From Christensenella timonensis (GTDB lineage: Bacteria > Bacillota > Clostridia > Christensenellales > Christensenellaceae): 64,000 nt of DNA. Below, in pieces: positions 56,267 through 63,827 of the stretch. The stretch spans positions 868,001 to 932,000 of the forward strand of contig NZ_FLKP01000002.1 of NCBI RefSeq assembly GCF_900087015.1. Direction: 5' to 3'. A model generated the notes under the pieces. That model worked only from the letters and a program-made list of their open reading frames with translations. It searched no databases and was not told the DNA's origin. A program made the translations under genes and the position numbers. Each line of letters starts with the position of its first letter. Position 1 is the first letter of the stretch.

Positions 56267-56680
56267 ATGTTGGCAAATGAGATGACAGCGACCGGCGAAA
56301 CGACGCTGGTCAGGCGTGAAAGCTATGGAACGGTACGGTATGCGAATGAGGTGTTGGCAACGATCGCAGGGCTTGCAGCGGCGGACGTCCCCGGCGTTTC
56401 ATCGATGAGCGGAAGCTTTATCGAAGGAATGGGTGAGCTGCTGGGCATGAAAAAGTTAAGCAAAGGCATCAATGTTGCGGTCGCAGGGCAGGAAGTCATG
56501 GTTGACGCAGCCATCGTTGCGGAGTACGGCAGGGCGATCCCGGTGGTTGCGGAAAGTGTACGAGCGAATATCATACAGTCGATCGAGAGCATGACAGGCT
56601 TAAAAGTTACGGCCGTCAATGTGCGTATCCAGAAGCTGGATTTGAGCACAGTGGGCAATGAAGCGGCGGCATATGCCTGA
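56267..56680 (+). CDS. Asp23/Gls24 family envelope stress protein
   Basis: 137 residues beginning MLANEMTATGETTLVRRESYGTVRYANEVLATIAGLAA, with the family core ADVPGVSSMSG and GINVAVAGQEVMVDAAIVAEYGRAIPVVAESVRANI, then IESMTGLKVTAVNVRIQ. Members are abundant cell-envelope-linked proteins of Firmicutes. ATG 56267 has AAGGAG 10 bp upstream; the frame runs upstream to a TTG at 56198 without such support. It is a single-gene unit ending at a strong bidirectional terminator. Confidence 0.9.
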   Translation: MLANEMTATGETTLVRRESYGTVRYANEVLATIAGLAAADVPGVSSMSGSFIEGMGELLGMKKLSKGINVAVAGQEVMVDAAIVAEYGRAIPVVAESVRANIIQSIESMTGLKVTAVNVRIQKLDLSTVGNEAAAYA

Positions 56681-56721
56681 TCGAGCGTAAAAATACTATA
56701 GGAACCCGGGAGCCCGGGATA

Positions 56722-56754
56722 GTAAAAGGCCGCCTGGTTTAGGCGGCCTTTTAC
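56722..56754. terminator. Bidirectional terminator between gls24-like and pfkB genes
   Basis: GTAAAAGGCCGCC (56722-56734) pairs over 13 bp with GGCGGCCTTTTAC (56742-56754). A/T runs on both sides serve both convergent genes. Confidence 0.9.
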
Positions 56755-56774
56755 ATGAGGAAAACCGAAACAGT

Positions 56775-57716
56775 TCAGCCGTTTGCCTCCATGAATGCCT
56801 TTACCTCCGATAAGGAAGGGACGGAGGGCTGCGCGCCTTTCCGCGTGGTGGAAATGGCAGAGGCGGCGCAAGCAAAACGGATGGCATCTTCGATAGGATG
56901 GTTTGCCGCAAGATGGGCGGCCAGCGCGCCTGTGAATATATCGCCGGCGGCAGTGCTGTCTATCGAATCGACCGGGTAGGCGGGGAAAAGCTGTGTTCTT
57001 CCATCGATCAGGGCCGCCACGCCGTGCTTGCCGAGCGTGACCATGGGAAGCGGGAAGCCCATCTTTTGCAGGCGTGCAAGCGCTTCCGATACGTTTTGCG
57101 GCGTGACAAAATCCATGCCGGCGATCTTCGCGGCCTCGATTTCGTTCGGCTTGAAAATATTTACGAGGGGCGGGATGTCATCGGGAATCTTGTTTTGGGG
57201 AACAGGGGCGGGATCGACGATGACGAACATCCCTTTTTTGCCGGCGACACGGATCGCTTCATACACCGTGTCCTCCCGGATCTCCATACCGATGGAAAGG
57301 ACGTCCCCCGCACAAAAAACGTCTTCATGCTCCCATATGTGTTTGGGCAGGCACTGCCTGTTTGCGCCGGGACAAAAGAGGATGGAATTCTGGCCGCTGC
57401 GGTCTACGGAGATCATGGCGATGCCCGCAGTATGATCCGGGTCGATCAGAATGCCCGACGTATCGATCCCCTTTCCAGACATATAGCCCAGCAGCTCTTT
57501 GCTGGTGCTGTCCGTACCCAGCATGCCAAAGTATTTGACGGTTCCGCCCAGGATCGCAGCGGCTACCGCCTGGTTTCCGCCTTTGCCGCCGGGAAAGGTA
57601 TGGAAATTATCCGTGACGACTGTTTCGGCCGGGGCGGGAATGTGGTCTGCGTACATGACAAAATCCATATTGATACTGCCCATACATAGGACATTGCCAG
57701 ATAAGGCCATGCTCAT
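56775..57716 (-). CDS. PfkB family sugar kinase (ribokinase-like)
   Basis: 313 residues. The N-terminal PfkB signature region [21 protein letters not shown] and the C-terminal [18 protein letters not shown], with the catalytic Asp in AAGD, are clear; the usual GAGD reads AAGD here. FCPGANRQC and VDPAPVP also fit ribokinase. It phosphorylates a sugar or nucleoside, probably one brought in by the ABC transporter encoded on the other side of the intergenic region. The first ATG overlaps the BtpA stop (ATGA); a second ATG two codons later is possible. Confidence 0.85.
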   Translation of the reverse strand: MSMALSGNVLCMGSINMDFVMYADHIPAPAETVVTDNFHTFPGGKGGNQAVAAAILGGTVKYFGMLGTDSTSKELLGYMSGKGIDTSGILIDPDHTAGIAMISVDRSGQNSILFCPGANRQCLPKHIWEHEDVFCAGDVLSIGMEIREDTVYEAIRVAGKKGMFVIVDPAPVPQNKIPDDIPPLVNIFKPNEIEAAKIAGMDFVTPQNVSEALARLQKMGFPLPMVTLGKHGVAALIDGRTQLFPAYPVDSIDSTAAGDIFTGALAAHLAANHPIEDAIRFACAASAISTTRKGAQPSVPSLSEVKAFMEANG

Positions 57717-58546
57717 ACCCCCTCTTTGCGGATTTCTTTTACGATATCCATGAAATGCCTGACGTTTTCCTCACACACCAAATTTTTCCAGTTGCCGTCT
57801 TTCTTGAAGGTACTGCCGACGATCGCGCCGTCCGAGCAGGAAAGCAGGCTCTTCGCGTTTTCCGCGGTGATGCCGCTACCCAGGAAAACGGGCAGGGAGA
57901 TCGCGGAGGAAAGCTCGTTGACTTTTTCGTAGGTGGGTGGAACGCCTGTCTCGAAGCCCGTCACGATCAGGGCGTCGGCCCCTTCGCTTTGCGCGTCGTA
58001 GGCCTGTTCGGCGATGGAGCGGTCGGAAATGATAAAGTGGCTGCCGTGTTTGACGTTCACATCGCACAGGTATTTGATATGTTCCGCTTTGAGCATGGAA
58101 CGATAACGCGCCAGTTTGGCGCCGATGCCCTCGGTGAGGCCGGCATGCGACACATAGGCGTTGACCCATTCAAACACGCGTACCCATTTGGCTCCTACGG
58201 CAAGGGCGACCGCGGTCGCGGCAAAGCCGCCGTTCAAGTGGCAGTTGATACCGATGGGGATTTGTACCGCTTCTTTGACTTTTACGGCAATGGCCGCCAT
58301 GGCGGCTACGGTTTCGTTACCGATATCCTGTCCTTTGAGGTAAGGATAGTCCCAGATATTTTCGACCTGCAGGCCGTCCACGCCGCCGCGCTCCAGCCGC
58401 CGGGCGTCCTCCACCGCGATCTCGGTCAGCTTGTCCATACCCATGCAATGGGGATCGTAAAGCGGAGAGCCGGGGAGCGGAAGAAGGTGTACCATGCCGA
58501 TGATGGGCTTTTGCTGTGCAAATGTTTCTTTGATCCAAGTATCCAT
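57713..58546 (-). CDS. BtpA/SgcQ family TIM-barrel protein
   Basis: 277 residues starting [31 protein letters not shown], the standard BtpA opening, then [52 protein letters not shown] and [12 protein letters not shown]. This is a phosphate-binding TIM-barrel family with no settled reaction; SgcQ of Escherichia coli lies in a sugar operon. ATG 58546 has AGGAGGT about 9 bp upstream; the open frame extends about 58 codons further but has no start signal. It is upstream of and coupled to the PfkB kinase gene, so it probably acts on the same sugar. Confidence 0.88.
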   Translation of the reverse strand: MDTWIKETFAQQKPIIGMVHLLPLPGSPLYDPHCMGMDKLTEIAVEDARRLERGGVDGLQVENIWDYPYLKGQDIGNETVAAMAAIAVKVKEAVQIPIGINCHLNGGFAATAVALAVGAKWVRVFEWVNAYVSHAGLTEGIGAKLARYRSMLKAEHIKYLCDVNVKHGSHFIISDRSIAEQAYDAQSEGADALIVTGFETGVPPTYEKVNELSSAISLPVFLGSGITAENAKSLLSCSDGAIVGSTFKKDGNWKNLVCEENVRHFMDIVKEIRKEGV

Positions 58547-58693
58547 AATAAATTGACCTCCTGAAAAAACAGCAAATAAATTGCTGAAGAATAGCGCGGA
58601 ATAAAAAATCCGCGGCTTAAAAAAGACATCTCTAAATCGTCCGTACGATTTTTGTTTTTTGGTAACGGCTTTGGAATAGAAATTCAGGATAGT

Positions 58694-58705
58694 GTTGAAA
58701 TAGTA
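58694..58705. promoter_or_regulatory. Candidate operator, copy 1 (TTGAAATAGTAC)
   Basis: This 12-bp word recurs exactly at 59198-59209. Copy 1 overlaps the predicted transcription start of the btpA promoter. With flanks it reads GTGTTGAAATAGTAC, a weak dyad (GTn...TAC). Confidence 0.5.
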
Positions 58706-58709
58706 CTTA

Positions 58710-58738
58710 AAATATAACATACTCGAAAATGCGTGTCA
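58710..58738 (-). promoter_or_regulatory. Promoter of the btpA-pfkB operon
   Basis: On the minus strand TTGACA (58738-58733) and TATATT (58715-58710) have a 17-bp spacer. The predicted start lies in operator copy 1, and the 5' leader is about 155 nt. Confidence 0.65.
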
Positions 58739-58840
58739 ATATTTTACAAAAAAGCCTGCGGCTCACATTTGCACGGGCGAGAATGGAATAAAGTTTATTT
58801 GAAAAATGTCATATGTGCGTGAAAAATAATAAAATACCAA

Positions 58841-58868
58841 TTGACAATAGAAATCAGCTTGTTATAAT
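58841..58868 (+). promoter_or_regulatory. Strong promoter in the 58.5-59.2 kb intergenic region
   Basis: TTGACA (58841-58846) and TATAAT (58863-58868), both exact consensus, spacer 16 bp. It points rightward, 380 bp before the next gene, and a terminator lies about 125 bp downstream. Confidence 0.7.
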
Positions 58869-58874
58869 GGAAGT

Positions 58875-58997
58875 ATCAACAGACACAATTTTATGATGGC
58901 ATAAGACTCTGGAAACATGTGGAAACAGCTTAAATAGTGTACCTTTTCAAGCAGGCCATATCTGTTTATTCAGGCACCCGAAAGGGTGTTTTTTTTT
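58875..58997 (+). ncRNA. Candidate small RNA or attenuated leader, not identified
   Basis: A transcript from the consensus promoter would run about 123 nt to a terminator (CACCC-GAAA-GGGTG at 58975-58988, then nine Ts to 58997). No open frame with a ribosome binding site was seen in it. Internal pairings include AACAGA (58878-58883) with TCTGTT (58961-58966) and ATGGC (58896-58900) with GCCAT (58955-58959). GGAAAC occurs twice (58911, 58921). I compared it mentally with common riboswitch cores and found no match. It may be a free-standing RNA or the leader of the ABC transporter operon. Confidence 0.45.
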
Positions 58998-59031
58998 GCT
59001 TTTTTTGTTGAACGAAAAGGTACACGTTTCC
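58921..59031 (+). repeat. Inverted repeat enclosing the small-RNA terminator
   Basis: GTGTACCTTTTC (58937-58948) is the exact reverse complement of GAAAAGGTACAC (59014-59025). Directly outside, GGAAAC (58921-58926) pairs with GTTTCC (59026-59031) across a 10-base bulge. In RNA this gives 18 bp of helix around the terminator. Confidence 0.7.
58975..58997 (+). terminator. Rho-independent terminator of the candidate small RNA
   Basis: Five GC-rich base pairs with a GAAA tetraloop, then nine Ts. Confidence 0.75.
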
Positions 59032-59246
59032 ATTCTAAAGATGTGAGGCGGCGAAGCCCGCCCGCACGATGCACCTTTTTTTACTGGAAATTTATTTGGT
59101 TCCGGCTAATGTGCGCCACCATGCGCGACGTTATCTGCCGGGATGATCATAGCTATATTTGAATATGGAGGAGGGAAGGCAAAAAGACGGTTTGGTATTG
59201 AAATAGTACGGAAAGATTTTATCTATTTGTGGGAGGTAACAAGCGG
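59027..59246 (+). other. Remaining intergenic region before the ABC transporter
   Basis: No gene seen. It holds a GC hairpin (GGCGG with CCGCC near 59048-59064) followed by T-runs, a GGAGGAGGGAAGG purine run at 59167-59179 that looks like a ribosome binding site without a start codon at a useful distance, and operator copy 2. Confidence 0.4.
59198..59209. promoter_or_regulatory. Candidate operator, copy 2 (TTGAAATAGTAC)
   Basis: Exact 12-bp copy of the word at 58694-58705, here 37 bp upstream of the ABC transporter ATPase start. No matching -35/-10 pair was found next to it. Confidence 0.5.
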
Positions 59247-60755
59247 ATGAACAACGCAAGAGGAACACCGGTCCTTGAGGTCAAGGGAGTCAGCAAGGCC
59301 TATGCGGGCGTTACGGTTTTGTCCGAAGTGGATTTTGACCTTTATCCGGGGGAGGTACATGCACTGATCGGCGAGAATGGCGCGGGGAAATCGACCCTGT
59401 CGAAGATCATTTCCGGCGTCACGGAAAAATCGGCGGGGACAATGTACCGGAACGGGCAGGAGTATAATCCGGTGGACACACACGACGCAAACAGGCAGGG
59501 GATATCGATCGTGCATCAGGAGTTCAACCTGATCCCCGTCTTAAGCGTCGCACAGAACATATGCCTGGGGAAGGAACATTCAAAGGGCGGTTTCATCGAC
59601 GAAAAGGAAAGCGCCAGGATATCTGAGGATATGCTGAAAAAACTTGAGCTGGATATCCCTGTAAAGAGGAAGGTGCGGTATTTGAGCGTTGCACAGCAGC
59701 AGTTGGTGGAGATCACGAAATGCCTGTGCGAGAACAGCGATATCATCATCATGGACGAGCCGACGGCAACGCTGACGCTCAATGAAACCAAACAGCTTTT
59801 CAAGATCATCAAAAGCCTGCAGGAAAAAGGCGTTTCCATCATCTACATATCGCACAAGCTGGAAGAGATCTTTGCGATAGCGCAGAGGATCACCGTGCTG
59901 CGGGACGGGCAGAAGGTCGGCACATACGGAACGGAAGAACTCGATGAGGAAAAGCTCGTGACGTTGATGGTGGGGCGCGAGATATCCTCCATGTATGAGC
60001 ATAAAAATACCGCGCAGGACGAGGTTGTGCTAAAGGCCGAGCACCTGACGAAAGCCGGGCTTGTAGGGGACGTCAGCTTTGAACTCAAGAAAGGCGAAAT
60101 CCTTGGCTTTGGCGGCCTGGTGGGTGCGGGGCGTACCGAGCTGATGAAGATGATCTTTGGGGAATACCCGATCGATGCGGGCAGCGTCGAGTTGTTCGGA
60201 AAGAAGATCGCCAAACCAAAAATCAAGAATATGGTGGAAAACGGATTGGTGTATTTGTCGGAAAGCCGCAAGGAAGAAGGCATCCTCGCCAATATGCAGG
60301 TAAAGGACAACATCACGCTGGCCGTGCTGAAAAGTATGGTCAAGGGCCTTTTCATCAGTCCGCAGCGGGAAAAGAAGCTTTCCAAGGAAATGATCGGCAA
60401 GCTCGACATCAAAACCCAGGGGTTATCGCAAAAAGTCGGGCATTTGAGCGGCGGCAACCAGCAGAAGGTCGTTTTGGCGAAGTGGCTGGCGACGGACGTC
60501 AAGGTGCTGATTTTGGACGAACCGACAAGGGGGATCGACGTCGGGGCGAAGCATGAGATCTATAAGCTGATGAACGAGCTTTGTGCAAAAGGGATATCGA
60601 TCATCATGATATCCAGCGAAATGCCCGAGCTGATCGGCATGTGTGACCGCCTGATCGTAATGTCGGAGGGCAGGATGACGGCGGAACTCCGCGGTGACGA
60701 GATACAGGAAACAGCTATCATGAACGCGGCGATCCAGCGCGGTTACAAAATTTGA
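59247..60755 (+). CDS. Ribose-type sugar ABC transporter, double ATP-binding protein (RbsA family)
   Basis: About 502 residues with two ATPase halves. The first has GENGAGKSTLSK, LSVAQQQLVEI and IIIMDEPTATL. The second has the degenerate GGLVGAGRTELMK, the signature LSGGNQQKVVLAKWLA and LILDEPTRGIDVGAK. This is the usual pattern for ribose/galactose/nucleoside importers. ATG 59247 has GGGAGGT 9 bp upstream; an in-frame GTG at 59229 overlaps that site and is unlikely. First gene of an operon with its permease 15 bp downstream. Confidence 0.93.
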   Translation: MNNARGTPVLEVKGVSKAYAGVTVLSEVDFDLYPGEVHALIGENGAGKSTLSKIISGVTEKSAGTMYRNGQEYNPVDTHDANRQGISIVHQEFNLIPVLSVAQNICLGKEHSKGGFIDEKESARISEDMLKKLELDIPVKRKVRYLSVAQQQLVEITKCLCENSDIIIMDEPTATLTLNETKQLFKIIKSLQEKGVSIIYISHKLEEIFAIAQRITVLRDGQKVGTYGTEELDEEKLVTLMVGREISSMYEHKNTAQDEVVLKAEHLTKAGLVGDVSFELKKGEILGFGGLVGAGRTELMKMIFGEYPIDAGSVELFGKKIAKPKIKNMVENGLVYLSESRKEEGILANMQVKDNITLAVLKSMVKGLFISPQREKKLSKEMIGKLDIKTQGLSQKVGHLSGGNQQKVVLAKWLATDVKVLILDEPTRGIDVGAKHEIYKLMNELCAKGISIIMISSEMPELIGMCDRLIVMSEGRMTAELRGDEIQETAIMNAAIQRGYKI

Positions 60756-60770
60756 GGAGGGTACAATCCT

Positions 60771-61775
60771 ATGTTTACAACAGGGAATGATTTGGTTCAG
60801 ACCAAAAAGAAAAAGAGCTTGAAAGCGATCCTTTTAAAAACGGGCGTGTTCTGGAGCCTGGCTGTGCTGGTCGTGATCCTGGCGATCGCGTCCAACCAGT
60901 TTTTGACGGGCCCCAACTTATTGAACGTTGCGCGGCAGGTCGTCATCATGGCAATCCTGGGCATCGGCGGCACGTTCGTCATCATCGGCGGCGGCATTGA
61001 CCTTTCCGTCGGTTCGCTGCTTGCCCTTGCAAGCGCATATTCCGCGGGGGTCATGGTAGCGACAGGGTCTTTGGCGCTTGCCGTTTTGGTAGCGCTTGTC
61101 ACGGGCATCGGTTTTGGGTTCATGCAGGGCTTCATCATTACAAAATTCAATGTGGCTCCCTTTGCCATCACGCTGGGGGGTATGTCTGTATTCCGGGGGA
61201 TGACGCTGCTTTTTACCAACGGTATCCCGATCAGTAACCTGCCCAAGGATTTTCGCTGGTTTGGGTCGGGTACGATCGGCGGGAGCTTCCCCGTCCCGGT
61301 GCTGATCCTGATCATCGTGGCGGTAATCGCGTACCTGGTCTTGGGCAAGACAAAACTGGGACGGTATGTGTATGCCATTGGCTCCAATGAAAACACCACG
61401 CGCCTTTCAGGCATCAACGTCAACTTTTACCGTACGCTCACGTATGTGATCTCAGGTGTGTGCTGTGCGATTGCAGGCATCGTCCTTACGGGACGTATCA
61501 ATTCCGCGCATCCGTACGCAGGGCAGGGGTATGAACTCAACGCGATCGCAGCGGTCGTTATCGGCGGCACGAGCCTGCAGGGAGGAGAGGGAACGATTTA
61601 CGGCACGATCATCGGCGCGCTGATCATCGGCATCATAGAAAACGGGCTCAACCTGCTGCAGATCAACGCATTCTGGCAGGATGTGGCGGTAGGCGTTGTC
61701 ATCATGATCGCGGTCATCATCGACCGCCTGCGGATCAACCTCACAGAATCGATGGCGCAGGCAGGCGAAGCTTAA
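60771..61775 (+). CDS. Ribose-type sugar ABC transporter permease (RbsC family)
   Basis: 334 residues with eight to ten membrane helices. NQFLTGPNLLNVARQVVIMAILGIGGTFVIIGGGIDLSVGS is the hallmark N-terminal region, followed by KLGRYVYAIGSNENTTRLSGINV and NAIAAVVIGGTSLQGGEGTIYGTIIGALIIGII. It forms the channel for the sugar. GAGGAGGGT precedes the ATG. Only one permease gene is present, so it should work as a homodimer. Confidence 0.93.
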   Translation: MFTTGNDLVQTKKKKSLKAILLKTGVFWSLAVLVVILAIASNQFLTGPNLLNVARQVVIMAILGIGGTFVIIGGGIDLSVGSLLALASAYSAGVMVATGSLALAVLVALVTGIGFGFMQGFIITKFNVAPFAITLGGMSVFRGMTLLFTNGIPISNLPKDFRWFGSGTIGGSFPVPVLILIIVAVIAYLVLGKTKLGRYVYAIGSNENTTRLSGINVNFYRTLTYVISGVCCAIAGIVLTGRINSAHPYAGQGYELNAIAAVVIGGTSLQGGEGTIYGTIIGALIIGIIENGLNLLQINAFWQDVAVGVVIMIAVIIDRLRINLTESMAQAGEA

Positions 61776-61830
61776 AACTAAATGGAATGAGGTTTGGGTA
61801 CAACCCAAAAAACGATAGGAGGAAGAATGA

Positions 61831-62856
61831 ATGAAGAAAATGAAATTGGTAGTACTGGCAGTGGTGATCGCAATGCTGTTTTCCATGATGGCAGCATGCT
61901 CGGCGCCCGCGGCGGAACCGTCGGAAGCGGCCTCGCAGAGTGCGGAGGCATCCGTGGCCCCGTCTGACGGCGCGGCGGCAGATGCTTCGGCAGAACCGGC
62001 GGCAAAGGATGCGTATAACTTTGTATTCTTATCGCCCAACCAAGGAAACCCGTTCTGGGTGTCCGTATCGGAAGGCGTGAAGCAGACGGCCGAAGCGAAG
62101 GGCGCGACGGTCACGGTATACGATGCACAGGACGACCCGGCAAAACAGGTCAGCCAGGCGGAGGATGCGATCCTCGCAGGCGTGGACGCGCTTTTTGTCA
62201 GCCCGTTTGAAACGGATACCGGCACGGCGATCACGGAAAAGGCCAATGAAGCGAACATCCCGGTATTTATCCTCGATACAGGCGCGGAAGGCGATTACAC
62301 CGCGTTTATTACGTCGGATAATAAGCAGGGCGGAAAAGTGGCGGCAGAATACTTGCTGGAAAATACTGGGGACGACAGGAACATTGCGGAGCTGCAGGGC
62401 CTGATCGGCCGTGTGATCCCGGCGCAGCGCGGCGTTGGTTTTAACGAAGTGATGGATGAAAAGGGCGTGAAAGTCAACTATGTACAGCCGGCGGACTTCA
62501 ACCGTTCCAAGGGCATGGACTTGATGGACACCTTCCTGACGCAGGATCCGGCGATCAATGCGGTATTCTGCTGGAACGACGAGATGGCGCTGGGCGCGAA
62601 GGAAGCGATTGCGGCGCACGGCCTGACGGACAAGGTGCTGCTCATCGGTTTTGACGCGACGGACGAAGGCCTGCAGGCGGTAAAGGACGGAGAAATGGCC
62701 GCTACCGTGGCACAGAACCCATTTGGCTTCGGTGAAATGGGCGTTGAGCTTGCGTACAAGCACTTCAACGGCGAAAGCTTTGAAAAAGACGTGCTGATCG
62801 AGTGCGAACTGATCACAAAGGACAACGTGGACGAATATATGGCTTCCCACAAATAA
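61831..62856 (+). CDS. Ribose-type sugar-binding lipoprotein (RbsB family)
   Basis: 341 residues. Lipobox MMAAC (Cys near residue 23), an Ala/Ser/Glu linker, then a periplasmic-binding-protein I fold: FVFLSPNQGNPFWVSVSEGVKQTAEAKGA, DAILAGVDALFVSPFETDTG, GRVIPAQRGVGFNEVM, AVFCWNDEMALGAKEA and IGFDATDEGLQAVKDGEMAATVAQNP. The pattern is that of ribose, allose or related pentose/hexose-binding proteins. The ligand cannot be fixed. AGGAGGAAG precedes the ATG. Confidence 0.93.
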   Translation: MKKMKLVVLAVVIAMLFSMMAACSAPAAEPSEAASQSAEASVAPSDGAAADASAEPAAKDAYNFVFLSPNQGNPFWVSVSEGVKQTAEAKGATVTVYDAQDDPAKQVSQAEDAILAGVDALFVSPFETDTGTAITEKANEANIPVFILDTGAEGDYTAFITSDNKQGGKVAAEYLLENTGDDRNIAELQGLIGRVIPAQRGVGFNEVMDEKGVKVNYVQPADFNRSKGMDLMDTFLTQDPAINAVFCWNDEMALGAKEAIAAHGLTDKVLLIGFDATDEGLQAVKDGEMAATVAQNPFGFGEMGVELAYKHFNGESFEKDVLIECELITKDNVDEYMASHK

Positions 62857-62882
62857 GGGCCCATATTCGATGCGGTATGCGC

Positions 62883-62907
62883 GGGCATGGACGACCCGTC
62901 CATGCCC
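62883..62907 (+). terminator. Strong hairpin between the sugar-binding protein and the activase
   Basis: GGGCATGGACG (62883-62893) pairs over 11 bp with CGTCCATGCCC (62897-62907), loop ACC. No T-run follows, so it may be an mRNA-stabilising stem rather than a terminator. It contains an in-frame ATG (62887), which makes that start unlikely for the next gene. Confidence 0.4.
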
Positions 62908-62931
62908 CGCAATGCCGCGGCAGGCAGGGTG

Positions 62932-63813
62932 ATGGAAAAATATTGCGTCTTCGACATACAGAATTTTTCGTACCATGACGGGCCGGGAATCCGGACGACC
63001 GTATTCCTGAAAGGATGCAGCTTGCGCTGCTTTTGGTGTCAAAACCCGGAATCACAGGATGAAAACCCGGAATTGATGTACTTTGAGAATCTTTGTATCC
63101 GCTGCGGACAGTGCATAAGGGTATGTACGCGGGGAGCGTTGGAGGCAGGAAACAAACACGCGTTGCGCATTGGCCGCTCCGTATGCGATGCATGTGGAAA
63201 ATGCGCTGGAATATGTCCGGCTGGGGCGCTCAAGATAGCCGGAAAGTACATGACGGCGCAGGAGATATTGGAGCGGGTATGCATGGACAGGGAGTTTTTC
63301 GGGCAGGACGGCGGAATGACACTAAGCGGCGGGGAACCGCTGTATCACAAAAATGCAGCCGCTTTATTAAAGCTGGCGAGGGAAGAAGGAATCAACACCG
63401 CGGTGCAGACCGCGGGTCACATAGAACGGGAAGCGCTCAAGCAGGCCGCACGGTATACGGATATTTTTTTATATGACCTCAAAGCGTATGACGATGCAAA
63501 GCACAAAAAAGCATGCGGCAGCGGCAACGCGCGTATTTTAAGCAACCTGGAATGGCTGGCAGGAAACGGAGCGCGCGTGCGGGTCAGGATCCCGGTGATC
63601 CCCGGCGTAAACGACGGCTGGGAAGAGATAGGCAAGATCGCGAAATATGTGAAAGGGCTTGGCCTAAGCGCACCGGAGTTGCTGGCGTTTCACACGCTGG
63701 GAGCTGCAAAATACAGGGCGCTCGGACGGCGGTACGGGGCGGAAGGGCTTCCGGCTTCCGGCGGGGAGCAGCGCGCCGCACTGCAAGAGGCGGTCGGCCG
63801 CTTGTTCGGATAA
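62932..63813 (+). CDS. Glycyl-radical enzyme activating protein (radical SAM)
   Basis: About 293 residues. The radical SAM Cys motif is KGCSLRCFWCQNPE (C-x3-C-x2-C), preceded by SYHDGPGIRTTVFL. Two ferredoxin clusters follow (CIRCGQCIRVC, CDACGKCAGICPAGAL), then GMTLSGGEPLYH and LYDLKAYD. This is the activase type with two extra 4Fe-4S clusters, used with dehydratase- or lyase-type glycyl-radical enzymes rather than with pyruvate formate-lyase itself. ATG 62932 has AGGCAGGGTG upstream and lies beyond the hairpin. The partner enzyme starts 14 bp downstream. Confidence 0.92.
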   Translation: MEKYCVFDIQNFSYHDGPGIRTTVFLKGCSLRCFWCQNPESQDENPELMYFENLCIRCGQCIRVCTRGALEAGNKHALRIGRSVCDACGKCAGICPAGALKIAGKYMTAQEILERVCMDREFFGQDGGMTLSGGEPLYHKNAAALLKLAREEGINTAVQTAGHIEREALKQAARYTDIFLYDLKAYDDAKHKKACGSGNARILSNLEWLAGNGARVRVRIPVIPGVNDGWEEIGKIAKYVKGLGLSAPELLAFHTLGAAKYRALGRRYGAEGLPASGGEQRAALQEAVGRLFG

Positions 63814-63827
63814 GGGAAGGGGCAGAC

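Noticed and set aside
58547-58720. Upstream extension of the BtpA open frame by 58 codons.
   Set aside because: ATG 58546 has a strong ribosome binding site and matches the family N-terminus; the extension overlaps the promoter and operator.
58875-58997. 6S RNA or a common riboswitch (TPP, SAM, glycine, c-di-GMP, purine).
   Set aside because: The length is short for 6S and none of the conserved cores of those riboswitches could be found by eye.
58875-59031. Retron or group II intron RNA as an explanation of the inverted repeat.
   Set aside because: No reverse transcriptase gene is near, and no intron domain V-like hairpin was seen.
62029-63042. A 337-codon minus-strand open frame.
   Set aside because: It is antisense to the sugar-binding lipoprotein and the activase and has no recognisable motif.
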